A stretch of DNA of 64,000 nucleotides, taken from NCBI GenBank assembly GCA_023014335.1, contig JAECYW010000005.1, positions 3,348,001 to 3,412,000 of the forward strand. Reading direction: 5' to 3'. The notes under the pieces are model-generated. The model did not search any database and was not told the origin of the DNA. It worked only from the letters and a program-made list of their open reading frames with translations. A program made the position numbers and the translations under genes. Source of the DNA: Galerina marginata (lineage: Eukaryota > Basidiomycota > Agaricomycetes > Agaricales > Galerinaceae). Of this stretch, positions 34,781-46,110 are shown piece after piece. Within the stretch, counting starts at the first letter, position 1. Each line of letters starts with the position of its first letter.

Positions 34781-37030
34781 TTGATTTCAGCGTCGACTGT
34801 CGTTTTCGTCGGTGCTGATGGGGCGAGGTGGAACGAGGAGGACGGAGACATGGATGGAGAGACGAACTGAGGGGGAAGACGGATGAAGGGTGGACGGTGG
34901 AAGTAGGTCAATGCCTGGGCAGGCGAAAGGCAGGTAAAAAAAGTGGGGCGTGCGTGTCGTCGTCCAGTTCCGGCCCGAAGGACAGAACCGCGCCCGCCCA
35001 ACCATACATACAATCTCCCTTTCACGCGTCCATTCCTCTTCAACGGAAGTCGAAGTAGAAACGTCGGCGTCAGAACCTCCACTAAGTTCGGGCGGGGCAG
35101 CAGGAGACGGGGCGTGCAGCACAGTCTGCCTCGCCTCGGGCTGCATGTTCGGATTCGACTGCGAGCACGCGAGCACGTCCGCGGCTACCTTGTCTCCGCA
35201 CTGTTCCGCGAGTTGACTAAAAACATAAAAAGTGAGGTCAGTACGGAAACGAGAGTATAATAAAAGAAAAGAAAATGGAAAAGAAATTGAAAGAAAAAGA
35301 AACTTACAATTAAAGCCATTAAAACGAAGGAGGGAAAGAAAAACAGGAAGAAAGAAGAGAAACTCACCCTGCGTAGTTATTCATAATAACGATGGTAGGT
35401 ACACTCAGGCAGTTACGCCGTGGGTATCCTGCCCTTCCCTGACCTACACGTTACCTGTTTCGCACACAGCAAGCCCGCAACCATCACGATCAGCAGCCCA
35501 AATACTAGCAGGAGATCGGGCCTGTTGTCTGTGCGGCTGTCTGGGTGCGGCTAGATGTTAAATTATATGACGAGAGTAACGAGGATAAGGTGACGATCAG
35601 GAAGGCGTATGCAGTGAGCTGGCGAAGTTGAGTTAGGTTACTGAGTGCGAGAAGCAGAAAATGTTTGAAGCGAACAGGCTTGATCCGATTCTAAGCAGCT
35701 TTAGCAGCCCAGGAATGTCCTTTGACCCTCTGCGCCCTGCTCAAACAACGCGTCGTCTGTCCCATTTTGCACCTGCTATCATTCGCGTCGTCATCGTCGC
35801 CTTCATTGTTATAATCCAAGGTCTGTCAATCGCCGTTCTGGGACGCATCGATAGCGCCGCCCGCCTTGAGCACATTCCACGTGCCGGGGTTCAACCAGTG
35901 CGACGACAAAGAGGTAACCAGCGGGTTGGACAACTTGCTCGGGACGTAGTTGTCGCTCAGGGCGATGCTGATGTCCGCTGTCGCTAGGCAGTTCGGAAAT
36001 GCGAACGAACGTGAAAAGAACCCAATAGCAGGGTTTCGAAAACGAGTGGTAGCGACGAGAACCCACTTGAAGCAGTTCCACGTCAGCTTCCGTGGAATGT
36101 GCTTCGACACTATCAACCCCAGCCCGAACGACGCGCAGTTCGTCCTATTCCAACTCCGGCTACCATCCGAGTTGTTGCCATTCATCGTCCTCATCCACAA
36201 GTTAGCGATCCACGCCTCGCCGCTAGGGACACATCGGCCACGCCACCATCTTGAGGACGATCCCTGCGCTGGGGTTCAGCATCGGCGGGTCCTTGAACCT
36301 CGCTCCACCCTGCACCCGCGCGGGCGACCAGTAGGCGACGATGTGGCCAAAAAGGAGACAAGCGGGTGCGGCGTGCTCGAACGGGGTAGGAAGGACTGGG
36401 CCGGGAAGTCGTCACGCGAGCAAGAGAGCAAGGAGGAGGGACTTGCAGGTTGTTGCCGCCCCCGCTGCTGTGCAGGAGTATCGGTCGGGCTGGAGGAGTC
36501 AAGTCGTTGTTGGGGGAGGTTGAACCGCCGCTTGGGGGAATCGAACGGCATGCTACAATGGATGAGGGTCGTTGACGCGCAGTATGTAAGTGCAGCGGCT
36601 AGAGGCTAAAAGGTGGGAAGAATGTCGAGCTCGCCAGCGAGGAAGCTAGGGCAAGAAAGAAGTATATATAGCGATTTCAACGGTACGGCCGTGCCCTCTG
36701 AAGTTGAGCAAAGAGAGCATGGACCGTGGTAATGGTGGCCCTCCACGACTGTAGGTAATGGTGAGTATGAATTGTAAGACTTTGGTTGTTCGTGATCTCA
36801 CCAACGTCTATGCCTTTCGCGTCGTAAGAGCAGGCAGAGGCGCTTTTCGGGTGTCAGTCATTGGATGTGCCCAAGAGGTCTCTGAAAGAGAAAATTGCTG
36901 AACCAGCCGCGCAAGCGTCACAGAAACATTTATCCAAGCATAAGTTAGTCGTAACGCTCGTCCGAGTCGTTGTTGCCGTCGAGAACAAAAAAACTGGCAG
37001 AGAGGAAGATTTATTTCGACACGAGTCACG
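34780..37030 (-). pseudogene. Repeat copy 5: membrane gene relic
   Basis: Last exon (minus, 34787-35206) reads EQCGDKVAADVLACSQSN, then MQPEARQTVLHAPSPAA. The A-rich intron and the CACCCTGCGTAGTTATTCAT boundary follow (35366). Near 35960 a segment reads ATADISIALSDNYVPSKLSN, then PLVTSLSSHWLNPGTWNVL. The first exon is at 36795-36850, but its ATG (MTDTRKAPLP) is out of frame with the CSYDAK reading, so it looks broken. GTCACGTGT is at 37026. Confidence 0.55.
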
Positions 37031-39660
37031 TGTGATCAATTTACACGAGTGCGCATTTCTATTCCTTGACTTCGTTCTCACCAAATTCCCCCCCCGACGC
37101 ATCCTGAAATCGACAGCCTGTCATGGTGACGGAGACGCATAAACCAAGAGCGAAGCAGGGGTACTCTCTCTCAAGTGGAATCTTACACACCATTTCCACT
37201 GCCTCAGACTCGGAGTCGCCTTTTGCTTCTGCCTTGGTGACCGTGACATAGTTCAAAGGCTTCTCATCTGCCAGGCTTCAAATTCAAGTCGTCAATGCCT
37301 CCTCCTTTGACTTTGACTTCGTATTCTCGAACAGTCTACCTGGTATCTTGCTCAGATCTCATCTCTGGAAGCATATTCCATTGTCTATTTGTTAAATTCG
37401 CCGGGAAGATAGAGCGAGGACTTTGATCTTAGGTATTTAACCAGTCTGTTGATCCGATCTTCCCGTTCTGACCCCCTTCATATCCCTCTAGCTATTCTTC
37501 TACGGTAATTCATGGCTTACTACCACCATCGGTAATGCTTAATATCTTTCCACAACATTCTTCGTCTTAAGATGGGCTTTAATTAGGTATGTAACCTAGA
37601 TTATCATACCGATCTTGCAGATCTGGATTTCTTATTCCTCCAGCCCTGCTCTAGGCACTTTCCTAAGGCTGACTACTGCTCACTGCTACCATCAATTGAC
37701 ATCTCTCCCCCGAATTCTGCGGCTTGACCCAGTGTTCTCCTCGCCGCGCAGAGACTGTGACAATACGCGAATTGGGTTGTTTGTTGCTGATTTTTTCGGA
37801 CATAAATTACGCCCAACTCTAACTGTTTGAAAATGGTGCTCACATTCCTGCGCGGCTGTGGCTCAGAATACCTGATCATGAAGCCCAAACCTCACGCCAC
37901 CTCTCGTCGATCATGTTCTACCTACGGAGTTCCTAGCAATCGCAACCGTCGTCCAATTCAATCTCCTCCGGCTCAATCGGTCTCGTACTCGATGCCCCAA
38001 CCCGAAGATGGAGATGAAGGCTCGAAAGAGAAGCTGCCTTGCTACGCGATCCCTAAAGAACCTGCTCTGTGACGAGCTTGCCCTCGCGTCCCTTCCTGTT
38101 TGCTATTTCTCGATCTCGTTCGAGCAGCTCATTTTGAGTCGGAATTTTGGGCTAGGTTTCCAAGATGACATACTGACATTCTCAGATCTCGGAATTACTA
38201 TTTTCGAAGGCTGCTGCCGTATTCCGATCGTCTCGTACCGTGAAACCTGGCCAAAATTTGATTCAAGAGGGCCTCGGCTCTGAAATTCCTCGAGCTTTCA
38301 AATATGTTCATAGCCACTAAGGTACGGCTTGTTAATTATTTATATCTCGAGCCCCACTCGCCAGTTAGCTGTGGAAATTGTCTTTTTTGGCTAGATCTTC
38401 CTGATACATACTCAGAAATAGGAATTGGAGCCGTGCATTTATCTAGGCAGCCGTTCCATTCTGGTAAACTGGTGTCCGGGGATCCAGCCAAAGGTCAACT
38501 CCCCAAGCTTTGAATCTGATTCCCAGTCGAAGGTCATACATTGTCCGATTCTACACGTCATCTTATTCGATTTTTTTGATCCTGTCTGAGATACTACACC
38601 CGCTCTGCCTTTTTCTGCGACATCTAGACTTCACGGCAACCTCGCAAGTTGGACCTGGCTAGATTTTCGGGTCAGTATCCTCAGAAGTAGGCACGGAGCC
38701 ATGTGCTTCAAGTATACAAGGTTCCGTCCTACTCTGATGACGCTTATCATGTGAAGATCTAGCCATAAATTCAACTCGATGCAGGAAGTCCTTAAATGCT
38801 CTGCCTTCACCTGTGGTTAACGCCACTCAGATGTCCAAGATATTTGGAAATTGCGGTAATAGCAAACCATTCCGACTCTCAAATTTCCTTCCATTCAAAT
38901 CATTTATCGTTCAATCCTAACAAGGATTTGGCCTGGCGACGGCGCCTTTAGCTACTTAAAATATGTGCGTCACGTTAATTTCCTTTGAAATTTGACTACT
39001 TATTATTGTCGCTTATATTAGGCTTAAAATTTACCTATGCTCATATTATCACCCAGCATACCAAGTCAATGGCCACTGCGACTCCAACAGGGTTTTGCAA
39101 GTACAACATTGCTTGGTTTCCTCCTTACGATAGGCGAGGTCAGTATACATTCGGACCTATTCAAGGACTTTTCATTGAAACTTACCTACTTGCATACTCA
39201 GATGGAGTCTTATTGACACGAGCTACCTTCCCGTCTTAAATTTGATCCCTTATGCTGATGCTTGCGTACTTACAAGATCGACTCGAACTTTGCGCAATTC
39301 CGGGTGCCTCGTCCCAACCACGTTCGCTCCAAGTATTCTTTCCAGTTCTTTCCGCAATGCGTGGACCTTACAGTTTGCCCGTGTTGTCTGTCCTGGCTGG
39401 TTTTCCTTCCAAATCCTCGGACATGGCAAGCGGAGTCGTGTGCTTATACCCGCTACGAGAATGATATCTAGGTATAAGTTTGATATTCGACTCGACAGCG
39501 GGATCGTGGAAGCAGATAGAAATGTGAAGGGCCAATCCAATTCACTCAATCGTCTACTCAAAGTCATATGCCAGGTCATTCGAATCAAACCCACCCAGGC
39601 AAGCAGCCAACTATTCCTTGACGGTAATTAGGCGGTACTGTGTACCCCACATTGTGCACG
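37030..39660. repeat. Repeat copy 5: non-coding arm
   Basis: Full arm with sub-repeats at about 38150, 38390 and 38657, TAGCCATAAATTCAACTCG (38761), the TGTGCGTCACGTTAATTTCC block (38964) and CGATAGGCGAGGTCAGTA (39128). The stretch 36700-37560 is nearly identical to 41550-42420 of copy 6. Confidence 0.75.
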
Positions 39661-39729
39661 AATCCTTGAATAGCCCTAGCATCGCAAACGCCGTTAAATG
39701 GAAGTCCAGCTCACATCGTCTAACACCTG

Positions 39730-41885
39730 ACTATAAGATACTCACTATGCTTCCTGGTCCGCGAGGAACAGATGAAGGCTAAGAAGTAGAGCAGGGACGA
39801 GAAGGGCCACGCGGACAGTGGGGAAAGCGATACGGGTGTCCAATTCAGACTGTAATATTAGATGTTAATAATGAACCAATAAAGAACTTCAATACGAAAT
39901 AAGGGAGGCATGCAACTGGGACCGGAACTCGACAGAACGAATTTGACCGATGATACATGAATGGATGCAAAGAAGTAAAGAATGAGAAATGAGGCAGAGG
40001 AGCTCGCGCCACGCCCGCGTGTCAGCGTTATTGAGTCCAAGTGATGACGAGATTAAGCGTTGCTGGTGGCTCAAAACCCAGTCGTCCCCTCCCACTAGAG
40101 CTTCCAAGTCCGTCTGGGGCACGGCACGTCGTCCACTGACAGAATTACCTCCGAGTCAGCTCCCCTCCGTCCCCGCCCCCTCTGCCTTCTCGGAAAGAGG
40201 CAACCACCAGCTGTGCTTATCGTACCGCACCTTGCCCTCGCCGTGCATCCACATCTCGAGGGTCCTCGCCTCTGAATCGTATGCCCGGGCTTCGTATGTA
40301 TGTTCGCCGGCGCTCGAGCTTTGTCTGCGTACAGTTTCACCTCAGTAGCGGCCTTCGAGGGAGCGAATTTCGTATCCTTACTTCGTAATCACCTTTCGAG
40401 GGTCCTTTCGTACGTCCTTCTATCGTGGTTCCTTCCCGTTCGCCACCTCCTCCCTAAACTCGGTCTTCGTAGGCAGAGCAGCTGCACCAGCGCCAGCACT
40501 GCCGGCACCATCACCAGCAGCCACAGGAACGGACGGGGCATACAGAAAACGATGCCAACGAGTTGCAGCTTCGGATTAAACCGCAAGATTGTGGACACGT
40601 CCGTCCTGCACCTCCTCTCCGCACCGTTCTGCGAGTTGACTGGAAAGGTAGAAGGGGGTGTCAGTAGGGAAACAAAAGTATAAAAGAGCAATGAAAAAAA
40701 AAGCAAACAGAACAAGAAATAACAGAAAAAAACACGCCGCCAAAACAAAGGGAAAATCAAGAAGAAAGGAAGAGAACACGCACCACATAATCACTCATAA
40801 CCACACAGCAGGCCTGTGACGAACGCAGCGGTAGCCTCCCAAAACGCTAGTATGAGAATGGCGCTTTTGCCCGTGTTGACCCTGTCGTGAGGAGGGAGAC
40901 GATTGAAGCTTGAGGGCTGCAATATTAGCTGGAGGAGTTAGGTTCGAATTAGTGACTGCGAAAGGGAGGAAAGAGAGTGACTTACGAGGAGGCAAAGGCG
41001 AACAGGTGTGAGGTTGAAGCGATTCCACACCAGCTTTTTCGGATCGTGCTCTCTGTCGAACACATTCCCCTGCAGTTCCGCTGTCATCATCATCCTCATC
41101 TTCGTCCTCGTCCGCAGGCTCAACGGTCGTCGTTTCGCCGTTCCAGAGTGCATCCATGCCGCCGCCGCCAGTAGGCGACGATGGGAAAAAGAGGAGAGGA
41201 ATGGGTGCAGTGGACTCAAACGGGGGTGGAAGGGTTGGGCCGGGGGAGACGTCCCGTGAGCGAGAGACAGAGGAGGAGGGACTTGTGGAGCTCACAGAGC
41301 CTGGCGGGCTGTCGCTGTTGCCGCTGTGCAGAAGTGTCAGGGCAGGAGGCGTCGGGTCGTTGTCGGGGGAGGTTGAACCGCTGCTTGGGGGGAGCGAACG
41401 GCATGCTGCGATGGATGAGGTTCGGCGAGCGCATCGTGTGGGTGCCGCGGTTGGATAGAGGCTAGAAGGTGGGAAGAAGGTCGGCTCGCCAGCAAGGAAG
41501 CTAGAGCAGGAAAGAAGATGGCGAATTCAACGGTACGGCCGTACCCCCCTGAAGTTGAGCAAAGTGAGCTTGGACCGTAGTAATGGTGGCCCTCCACGAC
41601 TGTAGGTAATGGTGAGTATGAATTGTAAGACTTTGGTTGTTCGTGATCTCACCAACGTCTATGCCTTTCGCGTCGTAAGAGCAGGCAGAGGCGCTTTTCG
41701 GGTGTCAGTCATTGGATGTGCCCAAGAGGTCTCTGAAAGAGAAAATTGCTGAACCAGCCGCGCAAGCGTCACAGAAACATTTATCCAAGCATAAGTTAGT
41801 CGTAACGCTCGTCCGAGTCGTTGTTGCCGTCGAGAACAAAAAAACTGGCAGAGAGGAAGATTTATTTTGACACAAGTCACGTGTG
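39730..41885 (-). pseudogene. Repeat copy 6: membrane gene relic
   Basis: The 3' end keeps a longer last exon. Near 40180-40330 the minus strand in mixed frames reads ARAYDSEARTLEMWMHGEGK and then VRYDKHSWWLPLSEKAEG, which is also hinted at in copy 10. The exon boundary (TGACTGGAAAGGTAGAAGGG, 40635) and the A-rich intron follow. An acidic exon reads VEPADEDEDEDDDDSG near 41100 before donor GTAAGTCA (40978). The first exon near 41645-41700 is the same broken version as in copy 5. Confidence 0.55.
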
Positions 41886-44250
41886 ATCAATTTACACGAG
41901 TGCGCATTTCTATTCCCTGACTTCCGAATCTCGTTCTCACCAAATTCCCCCCGACGCATCCTGAAATCGACAGCCTGTCATGGTGACGGAGACGCATAAA
42001 CCAAGAGCGAAGCAGAGCTACTCTCTCTCAAGTGGAACCTTACGCACCATTTCCACTGCCTCAGACTCGGAGTCGCCTTTTGCTTCTGCCTTGGTGACCG
42101 TGACATAGTTCAAAGGCTTCTCATCTGCCAGGCTTCAAATTCAAGTCGTCAATGCCTCCTCCTTTGACTTTGACTTCGTATTCTGGAATAGTCTGCCTGG
42201 TATCTTGCTCAGATCTCATCTCTGGAAGCATATTCCACTGTCTATTGTTAAATTCGCCGGGAAGATAGAGCGAGGGACTTTGATCTTAGGTATTTACCCA
42301 GTCTGTTAACTCGATCTTACAGTCCTGACCCTCTTATCCCTCTAACTATTCTTCTACGGTATGTCATGGCTTACTACCACCATCGGTAACGCTTAATATC
42401 TGTCCACAACAGTCTTTGTCTTAAGATGGCCCTGGATTAGGTATGTAACCAAGATTATCATACCGATCTTCCAGATCTGAATCTCTTATTCTTCCAGCCC
42501 CGTTCTAAAGACTTTCCTGACGCTGGCTACTGCACACTGCTATCATCGATTGACATCTCTCCCCCAAATTCTGCGGCTTGGCCCAGTGTTCTCATCGCCG
42601 CGCAGTGACCGTGAAGATACGCGAGTTGGGTCGTTGATCACTCATCTTTTTGGACCTTCGATTACGCTCAACTCTACAAATTGGGCATCAAAGTCCTGCG
42701 TGGCTGTGGCTGAGGACACCTGATTATAACGAGCGAATTTCCCTCAGCATCTCGTCGCTTGCGCTTAACCTAAGGGATCACTAGCAATCCCAGCTGTCGT
42801 CCAGTCTGATCTCCTCCCATTCAGTCTGCTTCATACTCGATGCACCGATCGAAGAAGGACATCAGGGCATTGTAATGAAGCTGCCTTGCTACCCGATCCC
42901 TAAAAAACCTGTTGTGTGATAAGCTCGCTCTGGGGTCCCTTCCTTTTTGCTATCCCTCCTCGATTTCGTTTGAACAGCTCATGTCGAGTCGGAATTCTGT
43001 CATCTTTCTGGCTAGGTTTCCAAGATGACGTACTCAGATCTCGGAATTGGGGCAATATTTTCGAAGGCTGCTGTCGTATTCTGATAATGGGCATTTCAGG
43101 AACCTAGCCAAAATTTGATCCAAGAATGCCTCGGCTCCGAAATTCCTTGAGCTTTTGACAGCTGGATGCAAAATCCTAGGACCCCTTCGAAATTCAAGCT
43201 CATGCGCCTATGTTTGTATAAACAACCGCATTGGTAGCCTGAACGCGTCATTTGATCGCGAGCAGTGGCAACCGCTCCAAAACTCCTACAGGGCTCCATT
43301 ACTGGTGGGTTGTTGCCCTGACGCACAACCAAAAGAGGACTTACGGGGCGAGGCATTTGGAGGCATGACCTTTCTGGCTACCAAATGCGGTTGTTTATAC
43401 AAACATAGGCGCACGAGCTCGGATTTCGTAGGGGTCCTAGGTTTTTGCATCCAGCTGGAATATATTCTTAGCGATAAATCGAACACCGCCGCACATTTTT
43501 CCCATCAACCCTTTCTCGAACCCTACTTTCCAGTTGGCTGTTCAAATCCCTTTTCTGGCTGGAATTTCGTCGAGAATACTCAGATTGAAAACTGGTGCCA
43601 TGTATTCATCTACAGAGACACCTGTTCTATTCTGTGTAGAAACTTTTGGAAGATGATCCAGCCAAAAATCGACTTAAAGCAGCCTCATACCTCAAACGTC
43701 CCTCAGCTTCGCTCCTGATCAATTTCTGATTTTCAGTTGACCATCGTATGCCCTCCAACTCCGCCTGTTTACCTTATTTATCCGTCCTGTCTGGTATACT
43801 ACACCCGCTCTGCATCTTCCTGCGGATCCTGGCTAGATTTTCGGGTCGGTATCCCCAGAAGTAGGCACGGAGCCATGTGCTTCAAGTGTACAGGGTACAG
43901 GTTTTCGTCCTGCTTTGATGTCATATTGCCGCTCCGTGAATCTAGCCATAAACTCAACTCGACGCAGGAAGGCCGTAAACCCTCCGCCTTCTGCTGTGAC
44001 AGTCTAACTTTGATGCCACTCAGATGTCCAAGATATCTGGAAATTGCGGTAATGGCGAACCATTCCGACTCTCAAATTCCTTCCCTTCAAATGATTCATC
44101 GTTCGATCTTAACAGGGATTTGGCCTGTCGACGGCGCCTTTAGCTACTTAATATATGTGCGTCACGTTAATTTCCTTTGAAATTTGTCTACTTATTATTG
44201 TCGCTTATATCAGGCCTCAATTTTACCTATGCTCATATTATCACCCAGCA
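41885..44250. repeat. Repeat copy 6: non-coding arm
   Basis: Full arm with GAGTTGGGTCGTTGATCA (42620), a sub-repeat at 43012, a 299 bp inserted element (43159-43457), a sub-repeat near 43555, a sub-repeat at 43832, TAGCCATAAACTCAACTCG (43945) and the TGTGCGTCACGTTAATTTCC block (44154). Confidence 0.75.
43159..43457. mobile_element. 299 bp inverted-repeat element in copy 6 arm
   Basis: Terminal inverted repeats of about 80 bp start CAGCTGGATGCAAAA and include TATGTTTGTATAAACAACCG on both arms, roughly 90% alike by eye. The other arms lack it at the homologous place: 52348 in copy 8 runs straight from CTTTCACATATGTTCT to GATAAATCGAAC. The target duplication is unclear (GA on both sides). No coding capacity; superfamily not assigned. 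Confidence 0.75.
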
Positions 44251-44900
44251 TACACTAAAGAAGACAGAGATCAGAAAGACGACGATACAGGTTTATCATA
44301 AAGTTAGAGTAGTCGAATTTGTACAACTGCGAAGACCGATGACCCCCAATGAAAGACGTTAAGGTAAGGCGCAGATTTGGTTAGCGAGAATGCTGTCAGA
44401 GTTCAGATTCAGAACTGAGCTCTTCAAGTAGTGGGTTTCATCGAGACCGTGGAGTTCAATTTGGGAAAGATAACTTCAACGCTGTTAAGTTCATTATCAG
44501 TAAGAACAAACTCAACTCTGAGGTTACGAAGACAACTTACCCACCTGGGAGAGTTTATAACATGCGGGAGCTGGAGTGGTCAGAAGTTTAGTAAGTAAAC
44601 ATAGCGCACATAATATGATCGACTCACAATGGGTCGCGACAATTAGTGAGTGCATTTCCATTGACGATCCACAGTTGTACCCTATGAGACATGGCCACCG
44701 CGGCCTGCGGGGTGGGGCAGAAGGTAAATACGAGCTGCGAAAAGACACGAACGATGTTAGTATGAGAAATCCCGACAGGACAGGGGACGCACATGTGCTT
44801 CCTACTCCGCTTACCCCGCAAACTGCTAGCACGGACGAACTGTAACTCGTTCTGTATCATAAGCTGGTGCTTGGACCATTCCACGGAGTTTGAGCTTCCG
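44250..44900. other. Segment shared with the window end
   Basis: Similar in order and content to 63.35-63.90 kb: GGTAAGGC.C.G.TTGG, GCTGTGAGCTC-like, AACTTACCCACCTGGGAG, then a block giving minus-strand frames FLILTSFVSFRSSYLPS here and FLILTTFVCFRSSYLPS there. Probably exons of a minus-strand gene, now fragmentary. Function unknown. Confidence 0.4.
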
Positions 44901-44989
44901 TTTGCCTTCTAGGTTGAATGTGCAGCGGTTTGTGGGTCAGGTGCAGTGGGATGAAGACAAATGGGAAGACTGCCGCCCAGACTGTGAGA

Positions 44990-46110
44990 AGTGGGGTTGA
45001 CTTGTTGTTCGTGATTAGCCCAGTGCTCGGCGCACACGAGGAGCGCGAGATGGATCCCGGCTGAGGCGGCGAGGATGGATAGGACGAACTCGGGACATTG
45101 CTGGTGCGACCAGATATTGAACGACGTGAGGTGGGGGTAACGATGAGGGTTGTGAGGCAGTACGTTGTGAGCTGGTGGAAGATGTTAGTTCATGCGAGAG
45201 GATGAGGAGGTAAGAAGGAAGTGGGAGGGGGACTTACGAAGAGGTTAGCCACAAACAGCACTCATCCGAATTAACTCCAGACACTCGACGCCCCGCCTGA
45301 ACAGCGCCCGTCCGTCCTACTCCCATTATCATCCGCGTCATCGTCAACATCGTTCTCCTCCACAACCCCGACAACCCTCGCCTCGCGACCCCGAAACGCA
45401 TCCACGCATCTTGGGGACCATCCCCACCGGGTTCTTTCAGTCTTGCACCACCTGCACTCTTGCGAGCGATGCGTCACAGGCTGCTGTATCCTATCGGCAG
45501 GGCGTAGTGCAGTCCCACAGTCTCGTAAGCGTTGGCTAGGGCATGAATGGAGCGGGCCACAGCGCGTCTCGCGAGCGGGAGGGCGAGGAGAAGAGACTTG
45601 TGGGCCTCGAGAAGCCCGGCGGGCTGTCGCCGCCGCCAATCTGGAGGAGCAGGAGGAGGAGGGTCACTTTTTGAGGCAGATAAACCACGGCTTTGAAGGG
45701 TTCGAACTGATTGGGGCCCTGAATGGGGATCGTTGAGGTGTAGAAAGTCGGTGGTGCGGTTGGATGGAGGCTACAAGTCGGAAATGAGGTTTATCTCGCC
45801 AGTGGGAAGCTAGAGCTAGGAAGATGGTGGCGAGCAGGTACAGCTGGGCCCGCTGCTGGCACTCGAGCAGACAGAGCCATGATGCATAAACTTTCGTTAT
45901 GCGGAAGTCCAAGGTTGCTGGTGAGTCCATGCTTTCGCGTCAGCGCATCTCGGCTCTCATGCAGATTTCATGGTCAAGAAAACTCCAGGCGATGACGAAT
46001 GCCGTTCACGATATTCGGTCGCGTTAACATTTCGGATAGATGAAAGACGTCGTTGTCGTTCGCAACGACAAAATGGCGGAGGGGAAGCTTTGATTTTGAC
46101 ATAAGTCACG
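44990..46110 (-). pseudogene. Repeat copy 7: membrane gene relic
   Basis: Shorter than other copies. Internal donor at 45234-45239 (CTTACG on plus), a diverged middle exon, and a second exon region reading LLECQQRAQLYLLATIFLALAS on the minus strand near 45830. The first exon block (TTTCGCGTCAGCGCATCTCG, 45932) is damaged. Almost identical from 45713 to the end with copy 9. GTCACGTGT is at 46106. Confidence 0.5.

Noticed and set aside
43155..43718. 187-codon plus-strand frame
   Set aside because: It runs across the 299-bp inverted-repeat element and into non-coding arm sequence; sister arms have no such frame.
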